DNA from: Candidatus Cloacimonadota bacterium | GTDB taxonomy: Bacteria; Cloacimonadota; Cloacimonadia; Cloacimonadales; Cloacimonadaceae | Reading direction: 5' to 3' | DNA length: 7,906 nucleotides | Assembly (NCBI GenBank): GCA_017995495.1 | Contig: JAGOIS010000068.1 | Span: forward strand, 1 to 7,906 | Program-made: the position numbers and the translations under genes | The notes under the pieces: generated by a model | What the model was told of the DNA's origin: nothing | The model's database searches: none | The model's input: the letters and a program-made list of their open reading frames with translations, nothing else | Shown: positions 1 through 7,192 of the stretch, in pieces | How the letters are laid out: every line of letters begins with the position of its first letter | Numbering within the stretch: position 1 is the first letter of the stretch

Positions 1-24
1 CCCTTTCACCCTTTCACCCTTCCA
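1..24. repeat. 8-bp tandem repeat array, unit CCCTTTCA (about 3 copies)
   Basis: Two perfect copies of CCCTTTCA (1-8 and 9-16) are followed by a third with one change, CCCTTCCA (17-24). On the sprA coding strand the unit reads TGAAAGGG. The array begins at the first base of the window and may continue to the left. A 12-base spacer (25-36) separates it from a second array with the same 8-bp period. No ORF, hairpin or promoter is visible in the stretch. Its function is unknown; it may be a simple-sequence tract in the region downstream of sprA. Confidence 0.75.
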
Positions 25-36
25 CGCACCAAGCCC

Positions 37-68
37 CTGTTCACCTGTTCATCTGTTCATCTGTTCAT
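37..68. repeat. 8-bp tandem repeat array, unit CTGTTCAT (4 copies)
   Basis: Four head-to-tail 8-bp units run without a break: CTGTTCAC (37-44), then CTGTTCAT three times (45-52, 53-60, 61-68). On the sprA coding strand the unit reads ATGAACAG. The array ends six bases before the sprA stop codon, so it sits in the immediate 3' untranslated part of the sprA transcript. Because 8 is not a multiple of 3 and the strand reads ATG-AAC-AGA-TGA, the array does not encode a peptide. Its unit resembles that of the neighbouring array (GGTGAACA versus GGTGAAAG on the coding strand), so the two may be diverged parts of one tract. Confidence 0.85.
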
Positions 69-74
69 CTTCCC

Positions 75-3000
75 TTAGAGATTGACCTCCACCCAGACGC
101 CGACGCGAAAGGTGCGCATCCCGGTATCGCGCTTGTTGTCGGAGGAATTTTCCCAGGTGCCGGTGAGGCCGCCGCGGATGTTGGAATCGAACTGGTAGGT
201 GGCGCTGGGGGTGATGGCGATGCGGGTGTTGTCCTGATCGATCTGGGAGGCGTCTTCGCGGCCGAAAGTTTCGTCGTATTTCTTTTCGAAGAGGAAATTC
301 AGGCTGGAGGAGAGTTCGTTTTTGATGTGGATCTTTTTCTTGGTGAAGGGCACCGTGAAACCGCGGCCGCTGCGGAAGGAATAGGAGAGGTTGCCGTTGA
401 GCGAGTGGGTCAGGCTGGTTTTCAGGATGTTGTAGGTGTCCATATTGGTGACGTTCTCGCCGGTGGAAAGCGAATAGCTCAAGTTTGTGCTGAGGCTTTT
501 GATGAAGGTGCCCGTGAAGCCGATGAGGGGATTGAGCGAGAGGGTGACGGCATTCTGTTTGGGCTCGTTCCAGTTGAGGTCGCCCGTGGCGCGGGTGGTG
601 TATTGAATGCCGCTGTTGAGGCGGGCGTTGGAGAGGATCTTGCCCAGCCCGATCCAGTTTTGGAAATCCATCAAAGAGACGGTCAGATCGGGGAAAGTGA
701 CCGCGATGGCCTGGTTGGAGGCGTTGGAGCGGGTCTTGTCGAAGGTGAGGGAATAGCGCAGCACGCTGTCCAGAGCTCGGGAAAAGGACACTCCGCTGGA
801 GAGGGAGAGGGTGTTGTTGTCGGCCACCGAATCCAGAGAGTCGTCCGGAACGCTGTGAGGCACGCCGAGTTGGAACAGGAAGGGCGGCGTGTCCTGCTTG
901 CGGGCATAGCTTTGGACATAGGCGTTCTGATAGGTGGCGGTGAGGTTTTTGACCTTGGAAAGCAGGTTCAGGGTCGCGTAGGGGAAGTAGAACTTCTCCC
1001 GGGGAGGTTTTTTCTCCCCAGACCCCTCTTCCCCATCCGGTTTCTCGCCGGGCTTGACCCCTGGTTTGTCACCGGGCTTACCATCCGGTTTTTCACCCGG
1101 TTTGGCCCCTGGTTTGTCGCCGGGTTTTTCGCCGGGCTTGGCCACTGGTTTTTCACCAGGTTTTTCCCCGGGTTTGGCCACTGGTTGGCCGCCGGGTTGG
1201 TCGCCCGGTTTGGGCTCGGCCTCCGCGGGTTTGGGCTCCTCCCCTCCGGAAAGTTCCCCCTCGAGCTTCTTGAGCTCTTCAGCACGGGCTTGTTCCTCGA
1301 GCTTCTTCAGCTCCTCAGCACCGGCTGGTTCCCCCTCCAGCTTCTTTAGCTCGTCAGCATGGGCCTGTTCCTCGTCCAACTTCTTCTGTTCCTCAGGCGT
1401 GGGTTTCCGCTCTTCCCCACTCTGGCCCCCCTGGTCGTCAAACTTGGGCGGTTCGCCGGTAGGGGGTTGCTGGGCCAGTTTGGCCTCGTGAGCTGATTTG
1501 ACCTTGCCCGCCCAGGAACTCAGCAGATTGGAATTCATCAGGGTGAAATTCGCCCGCACGGTGCGGTTGGAGTTGCCGTCGCTCTCGAAATACGGCAACT
1601 GGCCGGAGCTGGTGTTGCGGTAGTATTTGCGCTGCTGTTCGCTGAACCGCGAGGTGCCGCTCACCGTGAAGCTGAAGAGATTGCGCAAAAAGTTGGGATT
1701 GTAGTTCAATCCGATATCCTGGGTGTATTTGGTGAGTTTTCCGATGTTGAAGTTTTTCCAGAAGATCTGCTGGATGAGATCGCGCTCGGAGTTCAGCCGC
1801 AGGGAGAGGGCAATGTCTGAAGTGAGGCCCCAGCTCACGTTGGTGTCGGTGGTGAAGATCCGGGTGGGCACGGTCTGGGCGCGGGGAAACCAGCCGTACA
1901 CCCCCTCCCGGCGCTCCCAGTTCCAGCTCTGGGGCTCGGCATTGTTGATGGTGAAGCTGTTGTTGAAGGTGGTGGGAAAGAAGCCCAGGCGGTAATCCTT
2001 GAAGAGCTTGAAGCTCACCTTGTCGCTGGGGAAACCGAGGTTGTAGTTCAGGGTCCCGCGCCAGCTCAGGGTGGTGTCCGCCGCGGTGGGTGTGAAGCGG
2101 TAGGATTTTTCGATCCTTCCGCTGAGCGAGGTGCGGTAGATGGTGTAGAGCAGGATCCTGTATTTGGGGGCGGTCCTCTGGCTGAAGCCGAAATCGGCTG
2201 AGTAGGTCAGGGATTCGTTGCGCTGGCGGTTTTTGGCCTCCGGATCTTCAATGTTGGCGCGAAGCAGGTCGGAGTTGGCCTGAAACCGGGGAATGCCGAG
2301 GGTGTAATTGCGGGTGAGGCTGATGGGAATGTCCAGTCCCCAGGAGTTGGGAAAGAGCTTGTTCAGGAAATAGCGGTTGTTAATGTTGAGGGTTTTGGAG
2401 CTGGTGAAGGTGTTGGCGCGGCCGCGCTGGATGCTGGTGTTGAAATTTTCGCTTTTTTCCTCGTAATCGACGTCCAGGGTGCTCAGGTCCGCCCACACCG
2501 TGTTCAGGGAAACCCTTCTGGCCACACCGATGTCCTCATAGGGCTCGGCCACCCTCAGGTCGTTGATGTAGAGGGTGCCGTTGTAAGGTGTGGGGGCCGG
2601 CAGGTCGAGGGGGGAATACACGCCAAAATAGATGTCCCGGGTGTTGGTGAGCGTGGGCGTTCCGCGGAAACTGTAAACCGTGTTGCCTTGGATGATCTCG
2701 CCGCTGATCTCGTCCGGAAACTCCTCCTTGAGCGAGGTCATCGTTTGGAGATCGTAAACCAGCTCGATCCAGGCTTCCCGCTCCATTTTCGCCAGATACG
2801 GGAGCACCGGCACCCGCTGGCGGATCTGATAGTAGTTCAGGCTGTCGGCGCCCGCGCGGAACACCACATCCACGGAATCCGGATGCAGCGGGTTGCCCTC
2901 CCGGGCCTCGGGATAGACCCAGAACTTGATCTTGTTGTAGGAAAGGAGGCTGTAGGGGTCAAAGAGGCGCTGGCGGAGCAGGGCCTGGTGGCCCGGCTGC

Positions 3001-6000
3001 AAGTTTTCCACGGCCAGGGTCAGCGCCGATTCGCTGGATTCGCGGCGCAACTCCACGTAATAGGTGCCCTCGGGCGAAACGTAGTGGGAGCTGTTTTTCT
3101 GGTTGTTAACGATCCCGGAGAGATAGGTGGTGTTGTAAGTGTTGAGCAGAACCGGAGAAATGATCTGGTTTTCCAGGTTGCGGACCAGGAAGTCCTCCCA
3201 CTTGTTTCCCACCACATTGAAGTCGTAGATGAGGATCTTGGCGGGCAGGTTTGTTTCCATGATCAGGCGGCCGAAGGAGATCTTTTTCAAATTGGGGTTC
3301 ACGCCCGCGGAAGAGTTGCTCACCAGCTCGTAGATGTTGGGGTCGGTGATGGGAATGCGGTAAAGGCGCCAGCCATCCTGATTGACGTTCTGCAGGTAGG
3401 TGGAATCCGAGAGGGCGAAGGAATAGCTGAAATACCTGTCCAGCGTGTTCAAAACCCCGTTTCCGTCCAGGTCTTCGGTGTCGAGGACGCGGTTGCCTTC
3501 GGTGCCGTTGATGCGGGGATAATCACCGTATTGGTCGATCTCGTTGCCGGCCACATCGTTGGGATCCGCCCCCGGCCCGCCATTGAAGACACCGTCCAGC
3601 CCGGTGTCCTCTTCCAAGGTCAACACCCCGTCCATGTTGCGGTCTTCGGAGTTGAGAACGTTGAGGCCGCCGAACTCGGAATAGAAATCCTCGTTGATGT
3701 CACCCAGATCGATCCTGAGAATGGGACTGGGCTGAGGCCCGCTGTCGGCGCCCACCACCTTCACCATCAGTTCGATGTACTTTTTCTGCGAGAAATCCAG
3801 CTGGTTGCCGATGTATTTCATCACCCCGCCCCAGCTCCAGATATCGGAATTGGGTATGCCCAGATTGGCGGGAAAAACCTTCAGGGCCAGCACGGTGACA
3901 AACTCCCTTTTTTCGGCGTCGGTGAGGGTGGAGGGATCCTCCACCTGCTCGCGGCGGACGTTTTTGGGGTTGTACCAGTTGGTGCGGCCCCGGGCGAGAG
4001 AGCTGTTGAAAGGCCTGCTGGCCTGGCTCCAGGAGCCGATGGTGACGCCCATGGGATAGAAATCCATGATGGCTTCCATGTCGTCCAGGTAGGCCTCTTT
4101 CCGCTTTTCGGTGGGGTCGCCGTAGACATTGGGAATGGTGTAGGCCACTTCACCTGAGAGGGTGACGCGGCTTTCGGCTGTGGTTTGGATGAGCGGCAAA
4201 GCGTTCAGCCAGCGGGTGATGAACGCCGGTTTGAAGGTGAGGGTGCCGTCCACATCCGCCATATACATTTCGATGTTCTCGTTACCCACGCGGGGACGGC
4301 GGTCGGCAACGTTTTCCGAGCGATAGATGAAGGTTCCGCCAAGCTTCGCCCAGTCCGTCAGATTCCAGTCCGCCCGCACACCGGCGAGGGATTTGCTGGA
4401 AACCTCGAAGGCGCTGCGATACTCATATTCGATCTCGATCTTGGCGTCCGGATCCTTGCCGGTGGAGGTGAGGAAGGTGATCCGGCCAAAATCGTAATCC
4501 ACGATGTAATCGATGTTCTCCTTCTGCTCAAAACTGTTCACCTTCACGATCACGCTGCCCTTGAGGATGCCGCCCTGGGCGAGGTCCACGGATTCGCGGC
4601 CGATCTTGCCTTTGACGGACATGTAGAAGTTGATGTCCAGATAGCTGACGCCCTCACCTTCGTCGGTGTAGATCACGCCGTCGCCCAGCGGCTTGAAGGG
4701 TTCGATGAAGGGGATCATGACAAGGCCGGTGGTGAGGTTCACCGTGTTGTCATCCCCGTTGATGAGGCCGTCGCCGGTGCTGTCCATGCGCAGGAAGTCT
4801 GTGTAGGTTACGATGTTGGGAGTGGACAGGGAATCCGGCACCAGGAAATTGCGGGTGAGGTCAACGTTCATCGTGTACACATTGAGCGTGAAGCCGTCGT
4901 TTTTGATGTTGCTCTTGTTCATGCTGTAAACGTTGCGCATCTGGTGTTGCCAAACGTTGTTGGGATCGCTGGGATCGTATTCCTGGTTGCGGCGGCGGAT
5001 CACCTTGGCGTGGAGGATCCCGTCTTCATCGTTGCTGTTCAGGGGCTGGGGAACTCCATCGCGGCGAACGTAGCGGACGGCGAGGGTGAAGCGGCGGTCG
5101 ATGGTCTTGTTCAGGCGGATGATGCCGGCGGTGTAATCGGTTACGAAGTCCGTACCCTCGATCAGTTCATCATAGTAGGGGGTGTAAAAGTCGGACTCGC
5201 TGAAATAGATGGTCTCCCCCACCGCCGCGGCCACGTTGTTGCTGGCGTTGGCGTCATCCATATAGACGCGGACGGTGCCGTTGGCGGGGAGCAAATTGGG
5301 ATTTTTGATGATCCAGGCGCCCGTGGGATCGGTTTTGACGGCGTTGTTCACCCAACTCTGGGGCACCGCGTTGGAGACATCGCTCTGAGTGTAGAGATCG
5401 AAAAGTTCGTAGGGGTCTTCCAGATAGTACATGGTGCGGGGCGCGTAGTCGCGGCTGCGGAAGACCGTGGAGTCCGCCTGGCTTGTGCCAACGTAGTTCT
5501 GGGTGTTCTTCTGGCCTTCCTCCGTGCTGGCGATGAGGGTGAGGTCCAGATTTTTGAACTTGAGCTTGGAAGTGACGCCAAAGAGCCCCTGGGACGCCGT
5601 GGAATAGCTGATGTAGCGGGAACCGGCCAGGGCCAGGGTGATGTTTCCGCCCTCAATGGTCTGGATCAGCTCGTCCTCGTCCCCGCGGTATTTGATGCTG
5701 ATGTTGTTGGGGTCGAAGATCTGTTCGTCCTGTTTGCTGTTGTATTTGAGGTTGACGTCGATCTTTTCGCCAATGGTTCCGGTGAGGCGGAGATTGGTTT
5801 CCTGCTCCATGTTCAGGTCGAACTGGCTGGCTTTGTCGGACTCGTAGATCGCCACATTCTTGCGTTTGGTGCTGCCCACTTCGATCGTGACCTTCTCGGT
5901 GCCGTCCAGATTGAGTTTTCCCGCCGAAGAGCCCAAAACAGCCTGGACGGATTTGGGCATGGCGATGGTGGGAAGCTCCAGCACGTATTCCTTGATGAGT

Positions 6001-6386
6001 CCCACGTTGGTGATCTGGGTCTGGCTGGCCTCAGTGCGGTATTTCTCAAACATCAGCTTGCGAAAGGCTTTTTGCTGCATATGGCGAAAATAGCTGTCGA
6101 AGGACAGGGTGACGCCCGGGGCGAGTTCGTGGTCGCCGATCTTGGTGGTGAGCACCAGTTTTTGGTTGGCAAAGTCGATCAGCTCATCCTGGGTGGGCGC
6201 GAAGGTGCTGATCAAATAGGGGTTTTGTTTAAGGAAATTATGGCCTTTGTAGATCTTGTAGACATCGATGGTGTTGTAGACCAGCGGTTGGTATCCCTGC
6301 AGCCAGAGCTGGGGATGGAATTCAGACGCCGCGAAGAGCCCCGCCAAAGCCAGGAGGAACAGGAGCAGCGTGGAGAATCTTCTCAT
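75..6386 (-). CDS. sprA: SprA/Sov-family T9SS outer-membrane translocon protein
   Basis: This gene encodes 2103 residues; Flavobacterium SprA and Porphyromonas Sov are about 2400-2500. The family forms the very large outer-membrane beta-barrel through which type IX substrates leave the periplasm. A signal peptide (about residues 1-20) is followed by a SprA_N-like block (about 177-275, including GTIGEKIDVNLKYN and DEDELIQTIEGGNI), a second such block (about 663-705, with RPRVG), the YLDDME and DLGDINEDF segments (about 766 and 892), LYINDLRV near 1276, and many alternating beta strands to the C terminus. The end (about 2070-2103, GGLTGTWENSSDNKRDTG then RTFRVGVWVEVNL) is the typical last-strand pattern. 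A low-complexity insert spans about 1630-1797. There is no cysteine. ATG at 6386 is chosen because the signal peptide starts there; the upstream in-frame TTG at 6455 lies inside coaX. No clear Shine-Dalgarno is seen. The family call is firm; the pore function is inferred from it. Confidence 0.93.
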   Translation of the reverse strand: MRRFSTLLLFLLALAGLFAASEFHPQLWLQGYQPLVYNTIDVYKIYKGHNFLKQNPYLISTFAPTQDELIDFANQKLVLTTKIGDHELAPGVTLSFDSYFRHMQQKAFRKLMFEKYRTEASQTQITNVGLIKEYVLELPTIAMPKSVQAVLGSSAGKLNLDGTEKVTIEVGSTKRKNVAIYESDKASQFDLNMEQETNLRLTGTIGEKIDVNLKYNSKQDEQIFDPNNISIKYRGDEDELIQTIEGGNITLALAGSRYISYSTASQGLFGVTSKLKFKNLDLTLIASTEEGQKNTQNYVGTSQADSTVFRSRDYAPRTMYYLEDPYELFDLYTQSDVSNAVPQSWVNNAVKTDPTGAWIIKNPNLLPANGTVRVYMDDANASNNVAAAVGETIYFSESDFYTPYYDELIEGTDFVTDYTAGIIRLNKTIDRRFTLAVRYVRRDGVPQPLNSNDEDGILHAKVIRRRNQEYDPSDPNNVWQHQMRNVYSMNKSNIKNDGFTLNVYTMNVDLTRNFLVPDSLSTPNIVTYTDFLRMDSTGDGLINGDDNTVNLTTGLVMIPFIEPFKPLGDGVIYTDEGEGVSYLDINFYMSVKGKIGRESVDLAQGGILKGSVIVKVNSFEQKENIDYIVDYDFGRITFLTSTGKDPDAKIEIEYEYRSAFEVSSKSLAGVRADWNLTDWAKLGGTFIYRSENVADRRPRVGNENIEMYMADVDGTLTFKPAFITRWLNALPLIQTTAESRVTLSGEVAYTIPNVYGDPTEKRKEAYLDDMEAIMDFYPMGVTIGSWSQASRPFNSSLARGRTNWYNPKNVRREQVEDPSTLTDAEKREFVTVLALKVFPANLGIPNSDIWSWGGVMKYIGNQLDFSQKKYIELMVKVVGADSGPQPSPILRIDLGDINEDFYSEFGGLNVLNSEDRNMDGVLTLEEDTGLDGVFNGGPGADPNDVAGNEIDQYGDYPRINGTEGNRVLDTEDLDGNGVLNTLDRYFSYSFALSDSTYLQNVNQDGWRLYRIPITDPNIYELVSNSSAGVNPNLKKISFGRLIMETNLPAKILIYDFNVVGNKWEDFLVRNLENQIISPVLLNTYNTTYLSGIVNNQKNSSHYVSPEGTYYVELRRESSESALTLAVENLQPGHQALLRQRLFDPYSLLSYNKIKFWVYPEAREGNPLHPDSVDVVFRAGADSLNYYQIRQRVPVLPYLAKMEREAWIELVYDLQTMTSLKEEFPDEISGEIIQGNTVYSFRGTPTLTNTRDIYFGVYSPLDLPAPTPYNGTLYINDLRVAEPYEDIGVARRVSLNTVWADLSTLDVDYEEKSENFNTSIQRGRANTFTSSKTLNINNRYFLNKLFPNSWGLDIPISLTRNYTLGIPRFQANSDLLRANIEDPEAKNRQRNESLTYSADFGFSQRTAPKYRILLYTIYRTSLSGRIEKSYRFTPTAADTTLSWRGTLNYNLGFPSDKVSFKLFKDYRLGFFPTTFNNSFTINNAEPQSWNWERREGVYGWFPRAQTVPTRIFTTDTNVSWGLTSDIALSLRLNSERDLIQQIFWKNFNIGKLTKYTQDIGLNYNPNFLRNLFSFTVSGTSRFSEQQRKYYRNTSSGQLPYFESDGNSNRTVRANFTLMNSNLLSSWAGKVKSAHEAKLAQQPPTGEPPKFDDQGGQSGEERKPTPEEQKKLDEEQAHADELKKLEGEPAGAEELKKLEEQARAEELKKLEGELSGGEEPKPAEAEPKPGDQPGGQPVAKPGEKPGEKPVAKPGEKPGDKPGAKPGEKPDGKPGDKPGVKPGEKPDGEEGSGEKKPPREKFYFPYATLNLLSKVKNLTATYQNAYVQSYARKQDTPPFLFQLGVPHSVPDDSLDSVADNNTLSLSSGVSFSRALDSVLRYSLTFDKTRSNASNQAIAVTFPDLTVSLMDFQNWIGLGKILSNARLNSGIQYTTRATGDLNWNEPKQNAVTLSLNPLIGFTGTFIKSLSTNLSYSLSTGENVTNMDTYNILKTSLTHSLNGNLSYSFRSGRGFTVPFTKKKIHIKNELSSSLNFLFEKKYDETFGREDASQIDQDNTRIAITPSATYQFDSNIRGGLTGTWENSSDNKRDTGMRTFRVGVWVEVNL
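1032..1211 (-). repeat. K-P-G-x tetrapeptide repeat tract in SprA (residues 1726-1785)
   Basis: These 60 codons are almost entirely Lys, Pro, Gly, Glu and Asp. From residue 1738 to 1785 (DNA 1032-1175) there are 12 uninterrupted tetrapeptides starting with Lys-Pro: KPGE, KPGE, KPVA, KPGE, KPGD, KPGA, KPGE, KPDG, KPGD, KPGV, KPGE, KPDG. The first 12 residues (KPGDQPGGQPVA) are a degenerate lead-in. The DNA shows matching 12-bp units (CCGGTTTTTCGC-like on the plus strand) with silent differences, so the tract is not a recent perfect duplication. Such a sequence should be an extended, flexible, charged spacer. Confidence 0.9.
1260..1397 (-). repeat. In-frame 36/39-bp repeats encoding E/K-rich helical units in SprA
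   Basis: Four in-frame units encode, in protein order, a partial PEEQKKLDE (1371-1397), EQAHADELKKLE (1335-1370), GEPAGAEELKKLE (1296-1334) and EQARAEELKKLE (1260-1295), residues 1664-1709. A further partial copy, GELSGGEE, follows. The similarity is clear at DNA level (shared CAGCTTCTT-type blocks), so the array probably grew by tandem duplication. The 12-13 residue units rich in Glu, Lys, Leu and Ala should form charged alpha helix, unlike the beta strands on either side. Confidence 0.85.
3438..3473 (-). other. EF-hand-like Asp-rich loop 3 in SprA (residues 972-983)
   Basis: The residues DLDGNGVLNTLD fit a dockerin-type calcium loop: D1, D3, N5, G6, L8 and D12. It lies 46 residues after loop 2, so the two could form a pair of sites in the same domain. 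It is followed by RYFSYSFALSD, which looks like the start of a beta strand. Calcium binding is inferred from the pattern. Confidence 0.62.
3609..3644 (-). other. EF-hand-like Asp-rich loop 2 in SprA (residues 915-926)
   Basis: The residues DRNMDGVLTLEE fit the canonical EF-hand loop: D1, N3, D5, G6, L8 and E12. It follows the conserved DLGDINEDF segment by about 20 residues. It is the best match of the three loops. An adjacent stretch (DTGLDGVFNGG) repeats part of the pattern in degenerate form. Calcium binding is inferred. Confidence 0.65.
4749..4784 (-). other. EF-hand-like Asp-rich loop 1 in SprA (residues 535-546)
   Basis: The residues DSTGDGLINGDD carry acidic or polar groups at loop positions 1, 3, 5 and 12, glycine at 6 and isoleucine at 8. 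This is the pattern of a dockerin or EF-hand calcium-binding loop. It lies in the N-terminal half, between the two SprA_N-like blocks. Calcium binding is inferred from the pattern only. Confidence 0.55.
6327..6386 (-). other. SprA signal peptide coding segment
   Basis: The first 20 or so residues have a two-arginine N-region (MRRF), a strongly hydrophobic core (STLLLFLLALAGLF) and small residues at the end (AAS). A Sec signal peptidase I cleavage site around residues 19-21 is likely. There is no lipobox cysteine, so it is not a lipoprotein. This fits export of SprA to the periplasm for barrel insertion, and it fixes the start codon at 6386. Confidence 0.85.
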
Positions 6387-6396
6387 GCGGTGGGGA

Positions 6397-7185
6397 TCAG
6401 CGGCGGTTTTTCCAGGCCAGGTGGATGCCGTCCAGGGTGAGGGTCTTGTCCACAAGCTCGGCGGAGGGGATCAGAGGCTTGATCAGGTCGGCTATCCCGC
6501 CGGTCAGGATGGTGCGGATGTCCTGGTGGTCAAAATAATGGAGTTTGACCCTTTGCACATAGTTTTCCAGCATGAAGGCGTGCCCCTGCACGATCCCGGA
6601 AAGCAGGGCGTCTCGGGTGTTGGTGCCCAGCAGCACGGGTGGCGCGGTGAGCTCAATCGGGGAAAGCAGGGCCGCCTTGTCAAAGAGCTGGTCCGCCCCG
6701 GTCTTGAGTCCGGGAGCTATGGCGGTTCCCGCGAAACAGCCCTCCCCGGTGACGAACTGCACTTTGGTGGCGGTGCCCAGATCCAGGATGATGCAGGAGG
6801 AGCCGTACTTTTGCCAGGCTCCGTAGGCATTGGCCACCAGGTCCGCCCCGATGAAGGAGGGAGCGGGAATCAAGTAGCTGAGTCCGGGCACGCTGAGCGC
6901 GGTCAATTCCCAAACATCGGCGCGCAGGTACTTCTGGAAGAGGTGTTGCCAGACGCGGGTGAGCTCCGGAACCACGCTGGCCAGGGCGACCGAGGCGATC
7001 GAATCCAGGCTGAAATCCTGCAGCAGAGGCTTGAGCAGGGAGAAATATTCATCCGCGGTGCGGTTGGGCGCGCTGAAGAACCTGGCGAACCAAGCCAGCG
7101 TGTCGCTTTGGTAGATCCCGCAGGTGATGTTGGTGTTCCCGATGTCCACTGCCAGAGTGGCCACATCTACATTCTGTTCGCGCAT
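6397..7185 (-). CDS. coaX: Type III pantothenate kinase (CoaX)
   Basis: This encodes 262 residues, close to the usual size of about 255-260. The family phosphorylates pantothenate with ATP to 4'-phosphopantothenate, the first step of coenzyme A synthesis, in the cytoplasm. Type III enzymes belong to the ASKHA (Hsp70/actin/acetate kinase) fold. Visible motifs are DIGNTN at 14-19 (phosphate-1), SVVP at 70-73, GAD at 113-115 with the expected catalytic Asp115, DLGTAT at 135-140 (phosphate-2), a TAIAPGL stretch at 154-160, LGTNT at 186-190 and TGG at 228-230. Two positions look unusual: Leu116 where Arg is common after GAD, and Gln143 where Asp is common after GTAT. ATG at 7185 is preferred over an in-frame TTG at 7218 that adds 11 residues without clear similarity. 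The gene ends 10 bp before sprA, so the two probably share a transcript. Confidence 0.95.
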   Translation of the reverse strand: MREQNVDVATLAVDIGNTNITCGIYQSDTLAWFARFFSAPNRTADEYFSLLKPLLQDFSLDSIASVALASVVPELTRVWQHLFQKYLRADVWELTALSVPGLSYLIPAPSFIGADLVANAYGAWQKYGSSCIILDLGTATKVQFVTGEGCFAGTAIAPGLKTGADQLFDKAALLSPIELTAPPVLLGTNTRDALLSGIVQGHAFMLENYVQRVKLHYFDHQDIRTILTGGIADLIKPLIPSAELVDKTLTLDGIHLAWKNRR

Positions 7186-7188
7186 AAT

Positions 7189-7192
7189 CTCC
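7189..7192 (-). promoter_or_regulatory. Likely Shine-Dalgarno of coaX (GGAG)
   Basis: On the minus strand the bases before the coaX ATG read TGTGGAGATT. GGAG matches the anti-Shine-Dalgarno sequence but is only 3 nt from the ATG, shorter than the usual spacing. It supports the 7185 start only modestly. Confidence 0.45.

Noticed and set aside
1032..1397. Possible CRISPR array, because of regularly spaced 36-bp repeats
   Set aside because: The repeats are head-to-tail with no unique spacers, stay in frame within sprA and encode a regular peptide pattern.
1054..1491. Plus-strand frame with a collagen-like Pro-Gly-Leu-Ser-rich translation
   Set aside because: It is the reverse reading of the K-P-G and ELKKLE repeats of sprA. 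The repetitive look comes from the 12-bp and 36-bp DNA units, not from a separate gene.
4185..6440. A 751-codon open reading frame on the plus strand, antisense to sprA, with others at 2688-4157 and 327-1349
   Set aside because: These are shadows of the G+C-rich sprA gene. Their translations are rich in Val, Gly, Asp, His and Ala with no recognisable domain, and they lie wholly inside a gene with strong family similarity on the other strand.
6387..6455. Longer sprA start at the TTG at 6455
   Set aside because: It would overlap coaX by about 59 bp and place 23 polar residues ahead of a clear signal peptide that begins at the ATG at 6386.
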